From Echiichthys vipera (Eukaryota; Chordata; Actinopteri; Perciformes; Trachinidae), in contig OY829662.1 in NCBI GenBank assembly GCA_963691815.1, positions 6,055,424 through 6,119,423 of the forward strand: a stretch of DNA of 64,000 nt, read 5' to 3'. Made by a program: the position numbers and the translations under genes. The notes beneath the pieces were generated by a model. That model made no database searches. It was given only the letters and a program-made list of their open reading frames with translations, and was not told the DNA's origin. Of this stretch, positions 14,218 through 26,999 are shown piece by piece (position 1 is the stretch's first letter; every line of letters starts with the position of its first letter).

Positions 14218-16421
14218 CACACACATACAGACACGCACACACATGCACACACACACATACATACACACATACACACACACACGAGCACACACACATACAC
14301 ACACACAGCATATACATTAATTATTAACATACTTTTCACTATGTACACAGTCACAGATTACATGGTAGTGTTTACAGGACAGTGATTGTTTGATTAGTTA
14401 ATAACAGTTATATGAATAAAATTGAAATGGATTATGATGATTAATCATGATTCTCCTTTAATCACATCACAGGAAAATAATTTATTCTGCACCATTAATT
14501 CATAATTTTTTACTTTTTAAAATGAGGTTCATTCTCAATTCCATTTAATCTTTATGAAGCACAGAAAAACCTACAATGAACTTTAAAATGAATATCCATA
14601 TTCTGCCTGTTTAGGAATGCTGCCAGGTTAATAGCTGCTGCACTGGAAATAAAAACAATGATCGACAAGTGAGTACTGAACTTAAAATGATCTTCTTTTC
14701 ACAGACATTTCTGTGTCATGATTTAAAAAGGACCATAACATCAACTAAAGCTAAATAATATACTGGTTGTTTTCACCTACAAACAACAAATTAATATATC
14801 ATTAGAACCGTGAGAGGTTTCAACTGCTGCTTGGAAATAGTGATTGTGCTGACTTTATTTTATTTTTATTAATGTTGTTATCTGAAGCCAGACATATAAA
14901 TTCAATTTTTTTTTTCAAACCAGTGTTTTTAGAAGTTAAACCAAGTTCATACATTTGCTCTCTGTCTAAAAATCTAAAATCATCTGTGAAACATTGGTTT
15001 GGATCGGTTCTAGTATTTGTATTTTGCACCAAAACCTACATGTGAAAATATTAGAAAATCTTAAAGAAATGGCTGGAAACACAGTTTGTTTCCATTCAAA
15101 CTATTAGAAATATCCTGTGTACATCCAACGCTGTAAGACAAGACAGGTGACGGTACTGAGAGGTGACTGTATCCGCTCTACCCTCTCACTGCTGTAAGCC
15201 TTCTTAGTCTCTCTTATCTCTCTCTTACACTTGAGTCAAAGATGAACCTCCAGTGGAAGTGGCAGCTTCAGGGACAGAAATGGCTGAAATTATAAATAAT
15301 ATTGGTTGGCTGAGGTGGTGTTGGGGTTAGGGTTAATGATTTTATGTTTTGCAGTGAGACGCTCCCAGTTGAGTATGTGAGAGGGGTGCCTTTTTGTATG
15401 AAGCAGTATGAGCATTTGATGTCATCCTGCCGTATCCCGGGTCTGGAGACAGACTCCATTGAGTTCTACACCAAGACCTCCAAACACATCTGTGTCGTAC
15501 ACAACTGTCAGGTGAGGAACATCCATCAGTTTTCTAACCCAGTGATATTTATTCAGTTTGTTGATGTGATTCATTCGTGCAGTGTCCTCATTTGGACTGG
15601 ACATTGGCTCCCGGTTTTGCTGCTCGCAGCGTTGGGAGGGGTGTGCCCATTTGGTCTGTGTGACCGTCCAGAACGCTTGCCACAGACAGGGACCCATTCC
15701 TTTACAGCTGGATGATGCTGCTACTGCGCCACTTATTGGCCAAATGGCCCCAACTTTTTCCTGCACAATGTGTTGAGGAGATATGACATTGTTTGTAATA
15801 TAAGCCCTGCGCCCACAGCAGCTATGACGAAACCTATCCGGCTGTTACGTCGTGACGTAACGCCCTTTCAAAATATGATTCCCGGGTCCAAGCCTTTTAT
15901 TTCTACAACGCCGCAGTGCCATGTTCCCCGTTGTTTGAACAGATCTGAGTTTTTAAAAAACAACGTAATTGTCATTTTACCTCTTTCTCATCATTTAAAA
16001 AGGTGTTTAACAGACGAAAGAGGTGATGTAATGGTTCACATGTTTGACCTTTGTGTCTGTTTTGTTTCAACGGAGCATTTGGACCCAGAAATCTTATTTT
16101 GAAAGGGTGTTACGTCAGACTTAACAGCCGGATAGAGTACATCAAAAATCTGAAAAAAGTCACTTTTTCCAGTTTGGTCCAGAGATGTTCTATAGCATTT
16201 TTGGTGATGATAGCTCAATATGTGTAATAGCAGTAGTGGAAAAACACATTTGGACACAATTCAAAAATAATGTAGATGTACTGTTCAAAAGTTACAGGCC
16301 AAAACTTAAAGCTTGTTGTTATAGCGCCCCATCTGAATTCGACACTGCACTCCTCTGGATCCTGTGTGAAGTGGATTGGATGGACCGTTCTTGAGATATT
16401 CGAATTGCACACACACACACA

Positions 16422-16468
<47 letters not shown>

Positions 16469-19400
16469 GCAGAGTTTTCCTCGCGTTGAAGTTAGATTAC
16501 GGCCACAAAGTCATTTTCTCACAGACAACCTGAGGCCTCGGGGGCCCCTGAGTGACTTTGGAGTGGGATATTGATCAGTTGGTAATCTAGTCTTGCTTTT
16601 GTGTTTGTATCGGATTCAGTTCTTTGTGCTGGACGTGTACAACAGTGATGGGACCCCCCTGACAGTTGATCAGCTCTGTGTTCAGCTGGAGAGGATCTGC
16701 AACTCCTCACCTCAGACCAACATGGATCCTGTCGGCATCCTCACCACTGAGAATCGTGACATCTGGGCCAAAACCTACTACGAACTCATCAGGGGTGAGA
16801 ACAACTCTGCTCTCAGTCAAACTAAAGAACCATGACGTAATTATTAATGAGAATGTGAACTTAACTTCCTGTCTACGCTGAGAAAAGTGGTCTTGTGACA
16901 GGACTAGTAAACTAATCTGCTAAAAAAACAAAAAAAACCATCTTATATTTATATATCCGTCTATGTAGAGAGAAAATATATGGACAGAGCATTTGTTTTC
17001 GTACAGCCAATGGAACCATTGACAGACTGTGACACACTTAAGCATTCCTCTCTCCTTCTGATCCGACTTACAAACACGAACACGCGTCTTGTTCTGCACC
17101 TTAGCTTGTTGACATTCACTTATGGAAAATGCACTTATTTCAGTTTGCAGTTAGATAAATAATTAATTAAGCTATTATTGTTATAATTAAATAATTAGCT
17201 GCTCAGCTGTAGCACATTAAACAGTATTTTTTACATGGCTTTGTTGACCATTTTTAAATGCATAAAATACTTATTTTGTGTAAAAGAGCAATTCATTAAC
17301 AGTATGAGCCGCTCTACATTTTCCTTCATAAATTCTACTTACAAATATTACACCAGTCTGTTTATATGTGGGTGTGCCCTTAATCTATAATTCCACCGCT
17401 GTCAATCAAACAAAGACACACCCCAACCGCAGCTGTCTGTCCACTGAGAGAAATTTCAATATTTACCCAAAGACCTTTTTCTTAATATAAACTAAACAAT
17501 AGTAATGTAATCCTGCATCTCAAATACATATTCACATTTATTTAATGCAGAAACAGATGACTAATGGTTTCACATAACATCATGTTTCACATCAGTGCAT
17601 GCTAAATAATTGCCTTTGCTAACGCTAACAAATAATTTAGGTAAAAAATAGATGACAACATGTAAATAACACACAAGTTTTATGTTGGTAAAGCAACTGT
17701 ACATGAAGTCTGATTACATTATAATAGGATGTTTGCTCCATATGTGTTTAGATAAGACCAACAAAGAGTCAGTGTCGGCTATCCAAACTGGCATCTTCAC
17801 AGTGTGTTTGGATGGAGCGATGCCTCCGGTGGCTGATAACATGCATCGCCGCAGTGCTATCCTCCAGATCCTGCATGGAGGAGGCCACCAGTGGAACAGC
17901 GGAAACCGCTGGTTTGACAAAACCCTGCAGGTGATCTAACACATATACATAGTTCAACTGCCGACATCACTGATCAGAAAAACACACAATGGAGACGTGA
18001 CGTTAAGAAAGAAACCAACCACAGCCAGAAGACTTGTTTTATTATTGAATATATCTCTTCCTCGTTTTTATGCAAAGTTGTTTTAACCCTCTCTCTACCA
18101 CACAACACACACACACACAGACATTTACATAAAAGCATCAGTCCAAAAAATGCAATCAGTGCAATAAATCCATGGCTGTGCTGCTGTATCAGCTGATCCA
18201 TCATGGTTAACCAGCACCAACAAACCTTTAGTTTGATAGCTCATTTCAAGTGCAGTACTGTCCTGAGGACGATGAAAGCCCGTTATACCTGCCATGCCAT
18301 TTTCTGACAGTAAACCAGAGTACTCATCCCAGGAATTCAAAATAAGCTGAATGAGAAATTCATCCAAAAATAACGCTGAAGGTCACAGCCTCAGGTCAGG
18401 AGCCATCTGGACTATCCAAACGCACTACTGCAGACCAGACCGGCTCATCAGAGTCAATCAGACTCCTATGAATATATACTTAGTCTTAGTTTTTCCCTAA
18501 CCAGGTGGAACTGGAGGCGGGCTAACCACAGGCAGCCGATCAGTGAAGACAACAAAACCAAACAGGGATCGGGCAGGTAGTGTTATCAGGTGTTTAAAGC
18601 ACGGGAATGATCAAGTCCTTCCAAGCCTTCTGGAATTTTAAAACAATTTCTGTACCACAATATATGCTTCTTAGAGGACACTTAACACCTGCTGACAAAA
18701 AATCCTAACATTCACCCATTAGATTAACTTGAGCAAATCACTCACACATACAGGAACAAACGCGCTCACCTGGAGATGGGATGTAATGCTGATGCTTGGT
18801 TTGTGTTTCTAACTGTTTACAGATAATTATTGGAGAAGATGGGACATATGGCTGTAACTTCTCACATGCCATTTGTGATGGTGGAGTTGCAATGGGTTTC
18901 TGTGACCGTATTGTAGAAAACATGTAAGTAGATCAAAAATAAAAGAGCTTCTGTAGCTGGTTGTCTTTGTTTTGACATGACGGAAAATTCAGCAATGAGG
19001 CGAAATGTACACACAGACTTTAAAATCACAACACACTGCTGGTAGACCAAGATGGCGGCGCACATAGATGTATAGCGGCCACTCCAGGGTAAGAACAGCA
19101 GCAATGTACTCTCTTGGTTTTTTGTTCTCAATGAGCTGAAGTCATCTGCTGGTGTTACAGAAGTCCACCCTGATGGAAATTAAGGCATGAATGAGTCTCT
19201 CTAAATCTTGTGTGGACATGAGACCTCAAATTCTTGCTGTTTGTTTGAGATGATAAAATGTAGGAAGTGTAAATACTTACTACGAGATGCTATTCAGTTG
19301 AGTCTGCTGCTGTGTGAAGGCAATCCCTTCTTCAGTATTTCGAGATCGACCCCTTTAAGACCTGGTCATTTCAGATCTTTTCTTCGCTCCAGGTGTGTCA

Positions 19401-22400
19401 GTTGTCAGGTGTGCATGAGTAGTTTTATTTTTATGTCTTTATGAAGCACAGGTAATGATGACTTTGTTCTTTCATTGAACTCCATTGTGTTCCATCCCCC
19501 GTGTCATTTATTTTCTCTTGTGTGTGAAAACAGGAGAAAGTCACAGGTGACTCAGTCTCATGTGGAGGATTTGCCCGTGCCTCAGAAACTACACTTCAAC
19601 ATCACACCTGAGATCAAGAAGGACATTGAGGAGGCCAAAAAGCACGGTGATATGTGAGAGCAGCTTTTAGTTTTCATAGAGAGGATTTCGTGCGGATGAT
19701 AGTAGACATCTTGATATTTCAGGGAAGAAGGTTTGAAATACAAACTGACCGGATGACAACATTGTCCTAATAAAGTTGGGACAATGTTAGAAATAACAAA
19801 TTCACAAACTACCAAGGCTAAACAGTGTTTAGATTCTTGTAAACTTTTGTTCTGTGTATTAAAACCTTTTCATTTAAATTACTCTTGGCTGTTCTGAGCC
19901 TGAATTTTCGACAACACAATGGCTGCCATTATTACAGCTGGTATATTAGATTTTTAAAAAGCATGAACCTATCGTATCCAATGGGATGGGTGCTGGATCA
20001 AAGAAAGAACTCAGAAAAGAAGAAATAGATATGCACTTCATATCTCCCATTAGACAAGTTTTAAGACTTCCTGTCAGAGGTCTGAGGAAGAGGCCTGGAA
20101 ATGTTACATTAGTTCTGTAATGGTCATTCGCCTCAAACTATTTCCATACAGCACTGCTGCTGTATCCATATCAACATCTTTAGCAGGTTAGCATTGTGGA
20201 AAAACAGCAGTGTGAGTAAAGGGAGCTGCTGCTCGTTGAGGCTGTACAGTAGATTTCTGTTCCAAGAAAGAGGAAATTCAATCCGACATGAACCCAACTA
20301 ATACTGCCCTTAGTGTATAAGGGTATGTTTTTGATTATGTGATTGGTATGTGATTGATTTGAATTGTCCAGAGTTTTCTCCTATCCCCACCACCACAGAC
20401 AGGGCAGAGATCTGGATCTGTGGGATATGGCATTTGAGCATTTTGGTAAAAATCTCCCAAAGGCCCACAAGATAAGCCCCGATGCTTTCATCCAGACAGC
20501 GTACCAGCTGGCCTACTACAGGTGAGTTGCTGAAAAATCGTTTGACTGATATGAACTGTCTTTGGATGCAGGGTTTTTACTCTTTGCGTTATATACCAAG
20601 GGTAATCAGAGAGCTGCAAAGCTTGCTTGTTTGTCTGGTCAACATGTTTCAGTACTCTGTATGTTTAAACTTAGTCTGTTAAAAGAATTTATCTCCTTTC
20701 TTTTGTCAGGCTCTACCAGCTGATTGTTCCAGTGATGGAACCTGTCTCCCTGCGTATGTTCACGCGGGGTCGTTTAGCTTATATCAATTCAAACTCTCCT
20801 GCCTCAGCTGCTTTTGTCAAGGCCTTCGATGACCCCAAGAAACAGGTCTGACGAGAGAAACTTCTATTGCAACTCCTTTATAATTTTACTCTATGTAATG
20901 AAACTACCTCAGCTAGCTTTAGATCATACTATTGCTGCTGGGGTTAGAATCAAACAATCATGCTTAGACACACTAACTGACTGCAAGTGATGAGTTGTGA
21001 CACTCCTGTCTTCTTCCTGTTTTGCACAGAACTCAGAGAAGGTTGATTTATTAAAGAAAGCGTCAAAGGCACACACACGGTACACTACAATGGTGAGTAT
21101 CATGCATAGCACCACTCAGTACGTCAGTTCAGTGTATGTCAAGTTTATTATCAGTGTAAAGATTCCTTTCAGCAATAACTGTTGTTATGGCCTGTTATAA
21201 ACAGCTTTACACTATCTGCACGTACGGGTTTCGGTGTCCGGGTCATTTTCCTCCTATGGACTTTGTTTTAGCTGTCCATATACAACACTTGCTTGTTACT
21301 AAGTAAGGACCAAAGGACTGGCAGAAAGTACCCTGTTGACCGCTGGTAGTGCTATGAGACAATGTTTTGCATGTCGTTTGTTTTTGTGCACAAGATCGCA
21401 CATGTACTGTACGCGTAAGCTGCAATACACATTCCTGCAATTTACCAGCAATGGTGAGGAAGAAGAAGACTGCTAACAAGTAAACATGATTGTGTAAAGT
21501 GCAGGTTTAAAATGTGTCTGTTATACCTCAAGATGATAAAGTTGCAAACAAAGAAATTTCAAACAAATTGAACTGTCTCCATCGTAACAGGCAAAGAATG
21601 GCGAGAGCATAGAGGCACACCTCGAGGCTCTAATGCAGTTGGCTATTCTTGAAGGAATCCCCATACCTGATATCTTCACAGACGACTCCTTCACTAAACT
21701 CTATGACTTCAAAATGTGGTCAACTCAGGTAAGGAGGATTAAAACTGTGACATCAAATAAAAATACCACTTTATTGCATGTATAGATAGCCCGGATCATT
21801 ACTTTAAAGGTGTTTTTTAATTGTCTTTTAAGTTCCTTTCTATGAAAGAGTGAGTTAAAACAGTGGTGATTGATCATATGACCCACTAATGAGAGCACTT
21901 CTATTTGCCTTTTTGCTGAGTATTATAATCTGAATGTCTGTGGCGACATTCCCTCCTGCTCGTGCTCGTACACGTGCACACGCTCGTGCTCGTACATGTG
22001 CAAACGGGCTCTACAAAAGCCCACCTCTCTGACGGCCCGCAGTTATGCGCGGAGCAGGTGCACTCACACTGCTCAAACGCACTAGGCTTTTGCTGAAAAA
22101 CCGGTTTTGGCCCGGTGCGGAAGGACAGTGTGAGTGCGCCCTAACAGTTATGTTGCGTTCACTTGTAATCGGAAATCGGGAACCTCAACTTCTGAGTCAG
22201 GCTTGTAGTAAGGACAGAGGTTTAATAGGAACATATGTTTGTGTATGGATTTAAGAGGGTAACATATAGGGGACAGACTGGAAGTAGAGAGGTGAATGTG
22301 TTTTGAAAAAGTTTACAAAAGAGCAAAAAGAAAATTTTAAATGAACACACATAGTGACCCTGAACTTGACAAGATGGAGGCTATGAAAGATCAGGCTCAC

Positions 22401-23524
22401 CTGCAATTCCATTTTACCGCCAAAGAGGCCGCAAGAAACAACATATCTCAATTCTTATGGAGTACAACTTTAAACTCTACAGCTCTTTTTTGCAGGTGAA
22501 GCCGATCACACACACAACGTGCATTCAACTGTAAAACCACCCAGGTCAAGTTGCTCTGAGAGTGAGGAGATGATGAGATGTTTAGGGCAGGTGGATGGAT
22601 CCAACAAACCAAAGTCTTTGACCCAGGGGCTTGGTGTTTGCGCCCTGTGTGAAATGAGTTACAGCATGTGAACTTCATCATGGATTTTGGTTATTTATGT
22701 TGTTTACGTAAATTAATTTACACACATAAGTAAATTTATGCAACAAACATCCTTGTTTTGACCCAAATCATGATGTTTTTCTTAAACTTTACCACCTAGT
22801 TTTGTTGCCTAAACTTAAGTTTTGTTTGAATTCAAAAACAGTGACTGTAACAACGCGCTGGGCACGTCAAAGCGATGTCAAGGCGTCCTGAAAGCCTCCA
22901 TATGTGATGAGTTGTGACTCAGAACGTGCAGGAAATGACACGCGAAAATGCTTGAAATGCGTTACAAGACACGTGCTTTCCCTTGAGATCACGTTGCTTC
23001 TTTCACGTCCATCTGTTTGTTCCCCTCGTACACTTAAATTATACAACAGCAAGATGAAGTGATATGTTGTATCAAGAGTTTCTTGCAAAAATAGAATAAT
23101 TTGGCATTTTGCGTATGAGGAAAATGTCATACTGAAACGTAACTTGGTAAAACATAAAAAGAGTCTTGGTAAAAATTAGAACATCATAACAATAAGTTCA
23201 AAAGATCACTTAATAGAAACACATCAGAGGTGTCAGTGCTACAAGAATCACTACAGTAACCACTGCGTTCTTACTTCTGTCCCTGTACACAAGGTATTGA
23301 CCAAGACTGAATGTCTGATATGTGTTGGCCCCAACCGTCCTGGAGTCTTCGAGGTGCTCTACAGTGTTCAGAACGATAGCATTGACATGACGGTGGCCGA
23401 TTTTGAAGCTACCGACAAAGAGAGAAATGCAGGCACACTGATCCGGGCTATTGAGAAAGCACTGTTGGACATGAGGACCCTGCTGCAACAAACTTCAAGA
23501 GATTGTGAAGCTAATTCATTTTAG
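12575..23524 (+). CDS. crat: Carnitine O-acetyltransferase-like enzyme with altered carnitine pocket
   Basis: Fourteen exons: 12575..12601, 12701..12979, 13851..13960, 14615..14668, 15355..15511, 16620..16794, 17752..17930, 18823..18923, 19534..19653, 20399..20521, 20710..20845, 21030..21092, 21591..21728, 23294..23524; 630 residues against 626 in human CRAT. CRAT moves acetyl groups between CoA and carnitine in mitochondria and peroxisomes. Seen here: a basic, Ser/Leu-rich N-terminus typical of mitochondrial import; the family signatures LPSQPVPPL and GNRWFDKTLQ; catalytic His342 in SHAICDGG; and CoA-side FGKNLPK. Residues aligned to the carnitine-carboxylate ligands of mammalian CRAT (Tyr452, Thr465, Arg518) are Met451, Leu464 and Ala517. 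The STSQ motif reads WSTQ. The strongly conserved GYGVCYN near the C-terminus reads GVFEVLYS. There is no C-terminal AKL peroxisome signal. It is clearly a family member, but whether carnitine is its acceptor is doubtful. It may be a fish-specific paralogue. Confidence 0.9.
13961..14308. repeat. Compound (CA)n array of about 350 bp starting at a splice donor
   Basis: An imperfect CA array with CATA, CAGA and CACG interruptions starts two bases into intron 3 of the CRAT-like gene; the donor itself reads gtacacac. Long His-Thr and Cys-Val frames over it are artefacts. Confidence 0.95.
15834..16135. mobile_element. MITE with ~58-bp terminal inverted repeats
   Basis: Left end CTATCCGGCTGTTACGTCGT and the reverse complement of the right end CTATCCGGCTGTTAAGTCTG continue in parallel for about 58 bases (both go on to CCCTTTCAAAATA and end in GGGTCCAA). 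The element is about 300 bp, has no coding capacity and lies in intron 5 of the CRAT-like gene. Confidence 0.75.
16409..16466. repeat. (CA)n microsatellite
   Basis: A CA dinucleotide tract in intron 5 of the CRAT-like gene. Confidence 0.95.
21865..22482 (+). repeat. Unnamed dispersed repeat family, copy A
   Basis: It begins ggtgattgatcatatgaccc and later contains ggatttaagagggtaacata, then aagtttacaaaagagcaaa. The same landmarks in the same order are at 35771..36105 and 50227..50705. Copy A carries an extra GC-rich segment (about 21955..22140) built from cgtgctcgtac-type repeats. It lies in the last intron of the CRAT-like gene. Confidence 0.7.
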
Positions 23525-23753
23525 AAAGTTTGCTTATTCGATTTATGCAGAGTGAGATGAGGGGATAGATCTCATTGTCCTTTTACATGTAAGGCTGCAT
23601 CCAGCAGGCTAACAGCAGCAATTTCCCAAAGTCTCTTTATCGTTGTGAGTTTGCAGGACGGAGAATTCATGTTACTGCAGCCAGAGCCAAGAAATACCCT
23701 GGCACATAACACCTACCAATTGACATTTTTTCACACTATTTTTTTATGGATTA

Positions 23754-23759
23754 AATAAA
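23754..23759 (+). terminator. Polyadenylation signal of the CRAT-like gene
   Basis: AATAAA lies 230 bases after the stop codon and is the first such signal downstream. Confidence 0.65.
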
Positions 23760-23829
23760 GACAGAAGGTGTTAAAAAAATACTTGGATCGGGGTTATACG
23801 AGCTGTGGCCTTATGTTGTATTTAATGGA

Positions 23830-25960
23830 CAGATGTGAGAGTCAGTTTCTCATCTTACTCTCAGCAGGAAAGCAAATATACTTAAGTATTGCTATATACC
23901 ACCTGATCCAAGATGCGCATTCATATCGAGACTGATTTGTCTCCATAAATACAGGGCTAGTCTCACAGTAGTTCAGGCAGACATCGACCACAGAAACCTT
24001 GAAGTCACTGCTGTAGACCTGCCTCTACCTGTTGGCGTTTAATTGAGTTGTGATTGACACCTTTTGTTTTCTGTTGTTCCTCATTTATTGTACTTTTTAT
24101 GTATTGATGTCTTCTGTTTTTACTGTTAATTTGTGTTTGTATTTTGTGCCTGTTAAGCACTTTGGTCAACTTTGGTTGTTTTAAATGTGCTATATAAATA
24201 AAGTTTGACTAGGAATGATATCATTTCTAAGCATACACATCTATGACTTATCTGTAACAACTAGAGGTTCAAATGAGCTCATCACACTCCATGATAGTTT
24301 TACACTGACTCAGACAGCCTTCGTTTTTTGTGTTTATTTACTCTGGGAGAGACAACAAACAGGCAGTCAATGCAAAGAGGCTAAAACAGGTGTGATGTGC
24401 CTGTACCTCTTCTGATCAAAAGCCTTGCGACTGAGTTATGATTGATTTGTAGACATTTAAAGTTTTATTTCATAAGACAGGAGAAAAGGCTGCTGCAGTT
24501 AGTTTCTGCGTCTCTTTTAAATTAAAAATGTGTTTTATTTCTGCAATATATTTATATTTAAGGATAAAAACAGGTTTGGACAAACTTTGTGATAAATTGC
24601 TCAAAACGTAAGTTATTCTTACACACAGTGACAGTGACCTTAGCAGGAAGGTAAAACGCTGTGTCATCCACATAACAATGAAAAGAGCTGCCATGTTCAA
24701 GCGCGACTCCCTGAAAAAGGATATGTCTCTCACGACCCCACAAACACAACAACACAGCAATAATATAATAATAACTCCATCCCCGTTGTCATGGTTGCAA
24801 TGTTTCAGAGTTTTTCTCATTCACGAGGAAAAGGACTGACCTTTTTATACTCTTTGTTTTGAGGGGTTACAGGGTAGGGGTAACCCTGGAGCACAGTAAT
24901 GTGGTTCTGGAGTGTGATGGTTGTATGTCAGGGAATTTAAGGCTTCCAATACTATATATATTATATTTTACCTCCCAAACTCTCAGCTGCTGCGCCTCAG
25001 GTTTACCCACCTTGCCAAATTTACCTTGATCACTTTTCACTATTCAGTGGTTAATCATCTGTTAGTTCTAATCAATCTCAGCATATGAGGAGCTCTTTTC
25101 CAAAACGCTATAAATCCATTTTAATGGTTTTCAGGAAAATGACATTTTTTACCTAGACCCACACATTTGGTTGATATTCAATGTATCTTGTCAAAATGTT
25201 TTTTATGGCTCAGTCTGAACATGTTGAACGGACGGACAAAAAAAAAAACTCTCCCGCTTCAGAGCGCCGCCATGTCGGATCGCATAGAACGCTCACTGAA
25301 TTCTGATTGGTCGAGAGGACGTATCGCATTTAGGCTAAAAATAGGTTTGGCGCTGGTCGTGGTTTGGAAAGGAACTGCATCTTGAGACCATTTTAAACAA
25401 GGAAATATAGCGATTTGGCATGAAACATTGATGAAGCAGTGAATAGGTTCTGTTTACAGCAAAGTGGCTCAAACTCATTTTCTTTTAAATTGGCTTTTAT
25501 CTCGTTTTGGAAAAGAGCTCTTCATACGTTTATTTAGTAGTGTGCATTTTAACCTTTCTCATTTTTAAAGAACTTGATCATGTCTTGTGTGTTTGAGTTA
25601 GTTGTAAACTATGCTGTAGCAACCTCCAGATTGTGAAGCCAAATTGATTTATTATTTTAACAAACAGTTAACTTTAGATTAAATCATATGCTTGCTACGA
25701 TGAACTGAATAGATTAATGCACACTTAACTGCTCTCCCATATATACATACTGTATATAAAGCTACAACCCTTTAAAGACAACAAGAGAAGACTATTTGAA
25801 ATTAAACATTTTATATTCTGGTGCACAACAGGACATTTTAAATACAGATACATTTCCAAATCGCTGAAGATCTACATCTCTTACTGTTTAATATCTTACA
25901 ATAAGTCTCAAAGTCTCATCCTAACTAAACATGGCATGCATGTGTTACAGCAGTTGAGTC
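23830..25960. other. Intergenic with LINE-like tail, no gene seen
   Basis: About 24030..24212 ends in gtgctatataaataaag, a typical L2/Rex-type LINE 3' end. The remainder contains a short GC-rich patch near 25250..25330 but no exon that I can support. The convergent galectin gene ends at 25963; possible minus-strand polyadenylation signals lie near 25888. Confidence 0.45.
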
Positions 25961-25962
25961 TC

Positions 25963-26890
25963 TTAGCAGATCTTGAAGGAAGTCAGTTTGAAGTCCCCTG
26001 TGATTTTAATGTAGCTGATGACGTCCATGCACTCACGGTTGGGAAACTGGACTTCGTGTCCATCAGGAAGCTCTACTTCAAACATGTCTCCAGCCAGCTT
26101 CAGCACAAGCTAAAGAAGAAAAGATATTAAGACAGTACGTAAAATGTCTGAGACAGATATCTCAAACCCTCTCCAAACTAAATCCACATGCAAATATCAC
26201 AGGGGTAAAGTGAGGAAATATGTTTCTTGTGATTTGGGTGAACCAACCCTTTTTTCCCAAAAATACACACATCTCCACTTCCTCCAGTCAGATTCCCTCA
26301 CCTTGACCTCCTCGCCCCTCTGTAGGGGGTTATGCGTTTCCCGTTTCTCATCGCCCCAACAACCAGTATTCTTTGAATTGCAAACGAGAACAGCTCCATC
26401 GGCGTCATCATGAAAGCGAGGGTTAAAGTGCAGCGCCACATCGTCTGCGCCACAGCCGAGGTCGATCTGGAATCTGAGTTAATCAGAGAATATACAGTAA
26501 GTGTAGTCACACAGCATCAATATTAAATATATAATCACCATATTTATAAAAGTCAAAAGTCAAATTTGCCCAGTTTTCTAGAATGCATCTAAATATTAGG
26601 CTACTCTATTGTTTTATTCAGTTCATAAGTTAATATAATAAATGTAATGTGTTTGGGTTGCCCACCTGTCAGCATCATGTAGGACCATCCCCTTTATTTT
26701 CAGCTGATCTCCAGCTCTCAGATTCACATTCTTCAATTCAAGTTCCTGGGAAACAAAGTTTTGCAGTTCAGGCTTTCAAAGAATAAAAGAAATTCAAGAC
26801 TTTTAACTAATCCGATGGTGCAAATCCACAATGTGTTGTTATCCAGTGAAATAAAAGCAGAAACAAAGCAGTTAAACTTACCATGTTCAT
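25963..26890 (-). CDS. lgals2: Prototype galectin (galectin-1/2 type)
   Basis: Four coding exons: 26890..26882 (only ATG AAC ATG), 26745..26666, 26473..26302, 26109..25963, giving 135 residues, the usual length of a one-domain galectin. Galectins are cytosolic proteins exported without a signal peptide that bind beta-galactosides as dimers. All carbohydrate-contact residues of the family are present: His45, Asn47 and Arg49 in HFNPRF, Asn62 in VCNS, Trp69, Glu72 and Arg74 in WGDEKR. The exon pattern (a tiny first coding exon and a third exon carrying the whole sugar site) is that of LGALS1/LGALS2. A further non-coding 5' exon is possible, because an acceptor-like ttctag lies at about 26966 on the minus strand. 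In mammals LGALS2/LGALS1 lie close to PICK1, as here. I cannot decide by eye between galectin-1, galectin-2 and a fish congerin-like branch. Confidence 0.92.
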
Positions 26891-26999
26891 TTTGGGTGCT
26901 GGTGTTGGTGAACAGTCCTGGAGCTGAAGGAAGAGGGTCCTGGCACAAGCACAGTCTTCTGCCCTAGAATACAAGAAAGTGGCGTAACTGTGAAGTTTC

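Noticed and set aside
13669..14385. Long Cys-Val and His-Thr open frames of 120-210 codons
   Set aside because: They are translations of the (CA)n array next to CRAT-like exon 3; only the exon 3 part (13851..13960) is coding, in one frame.
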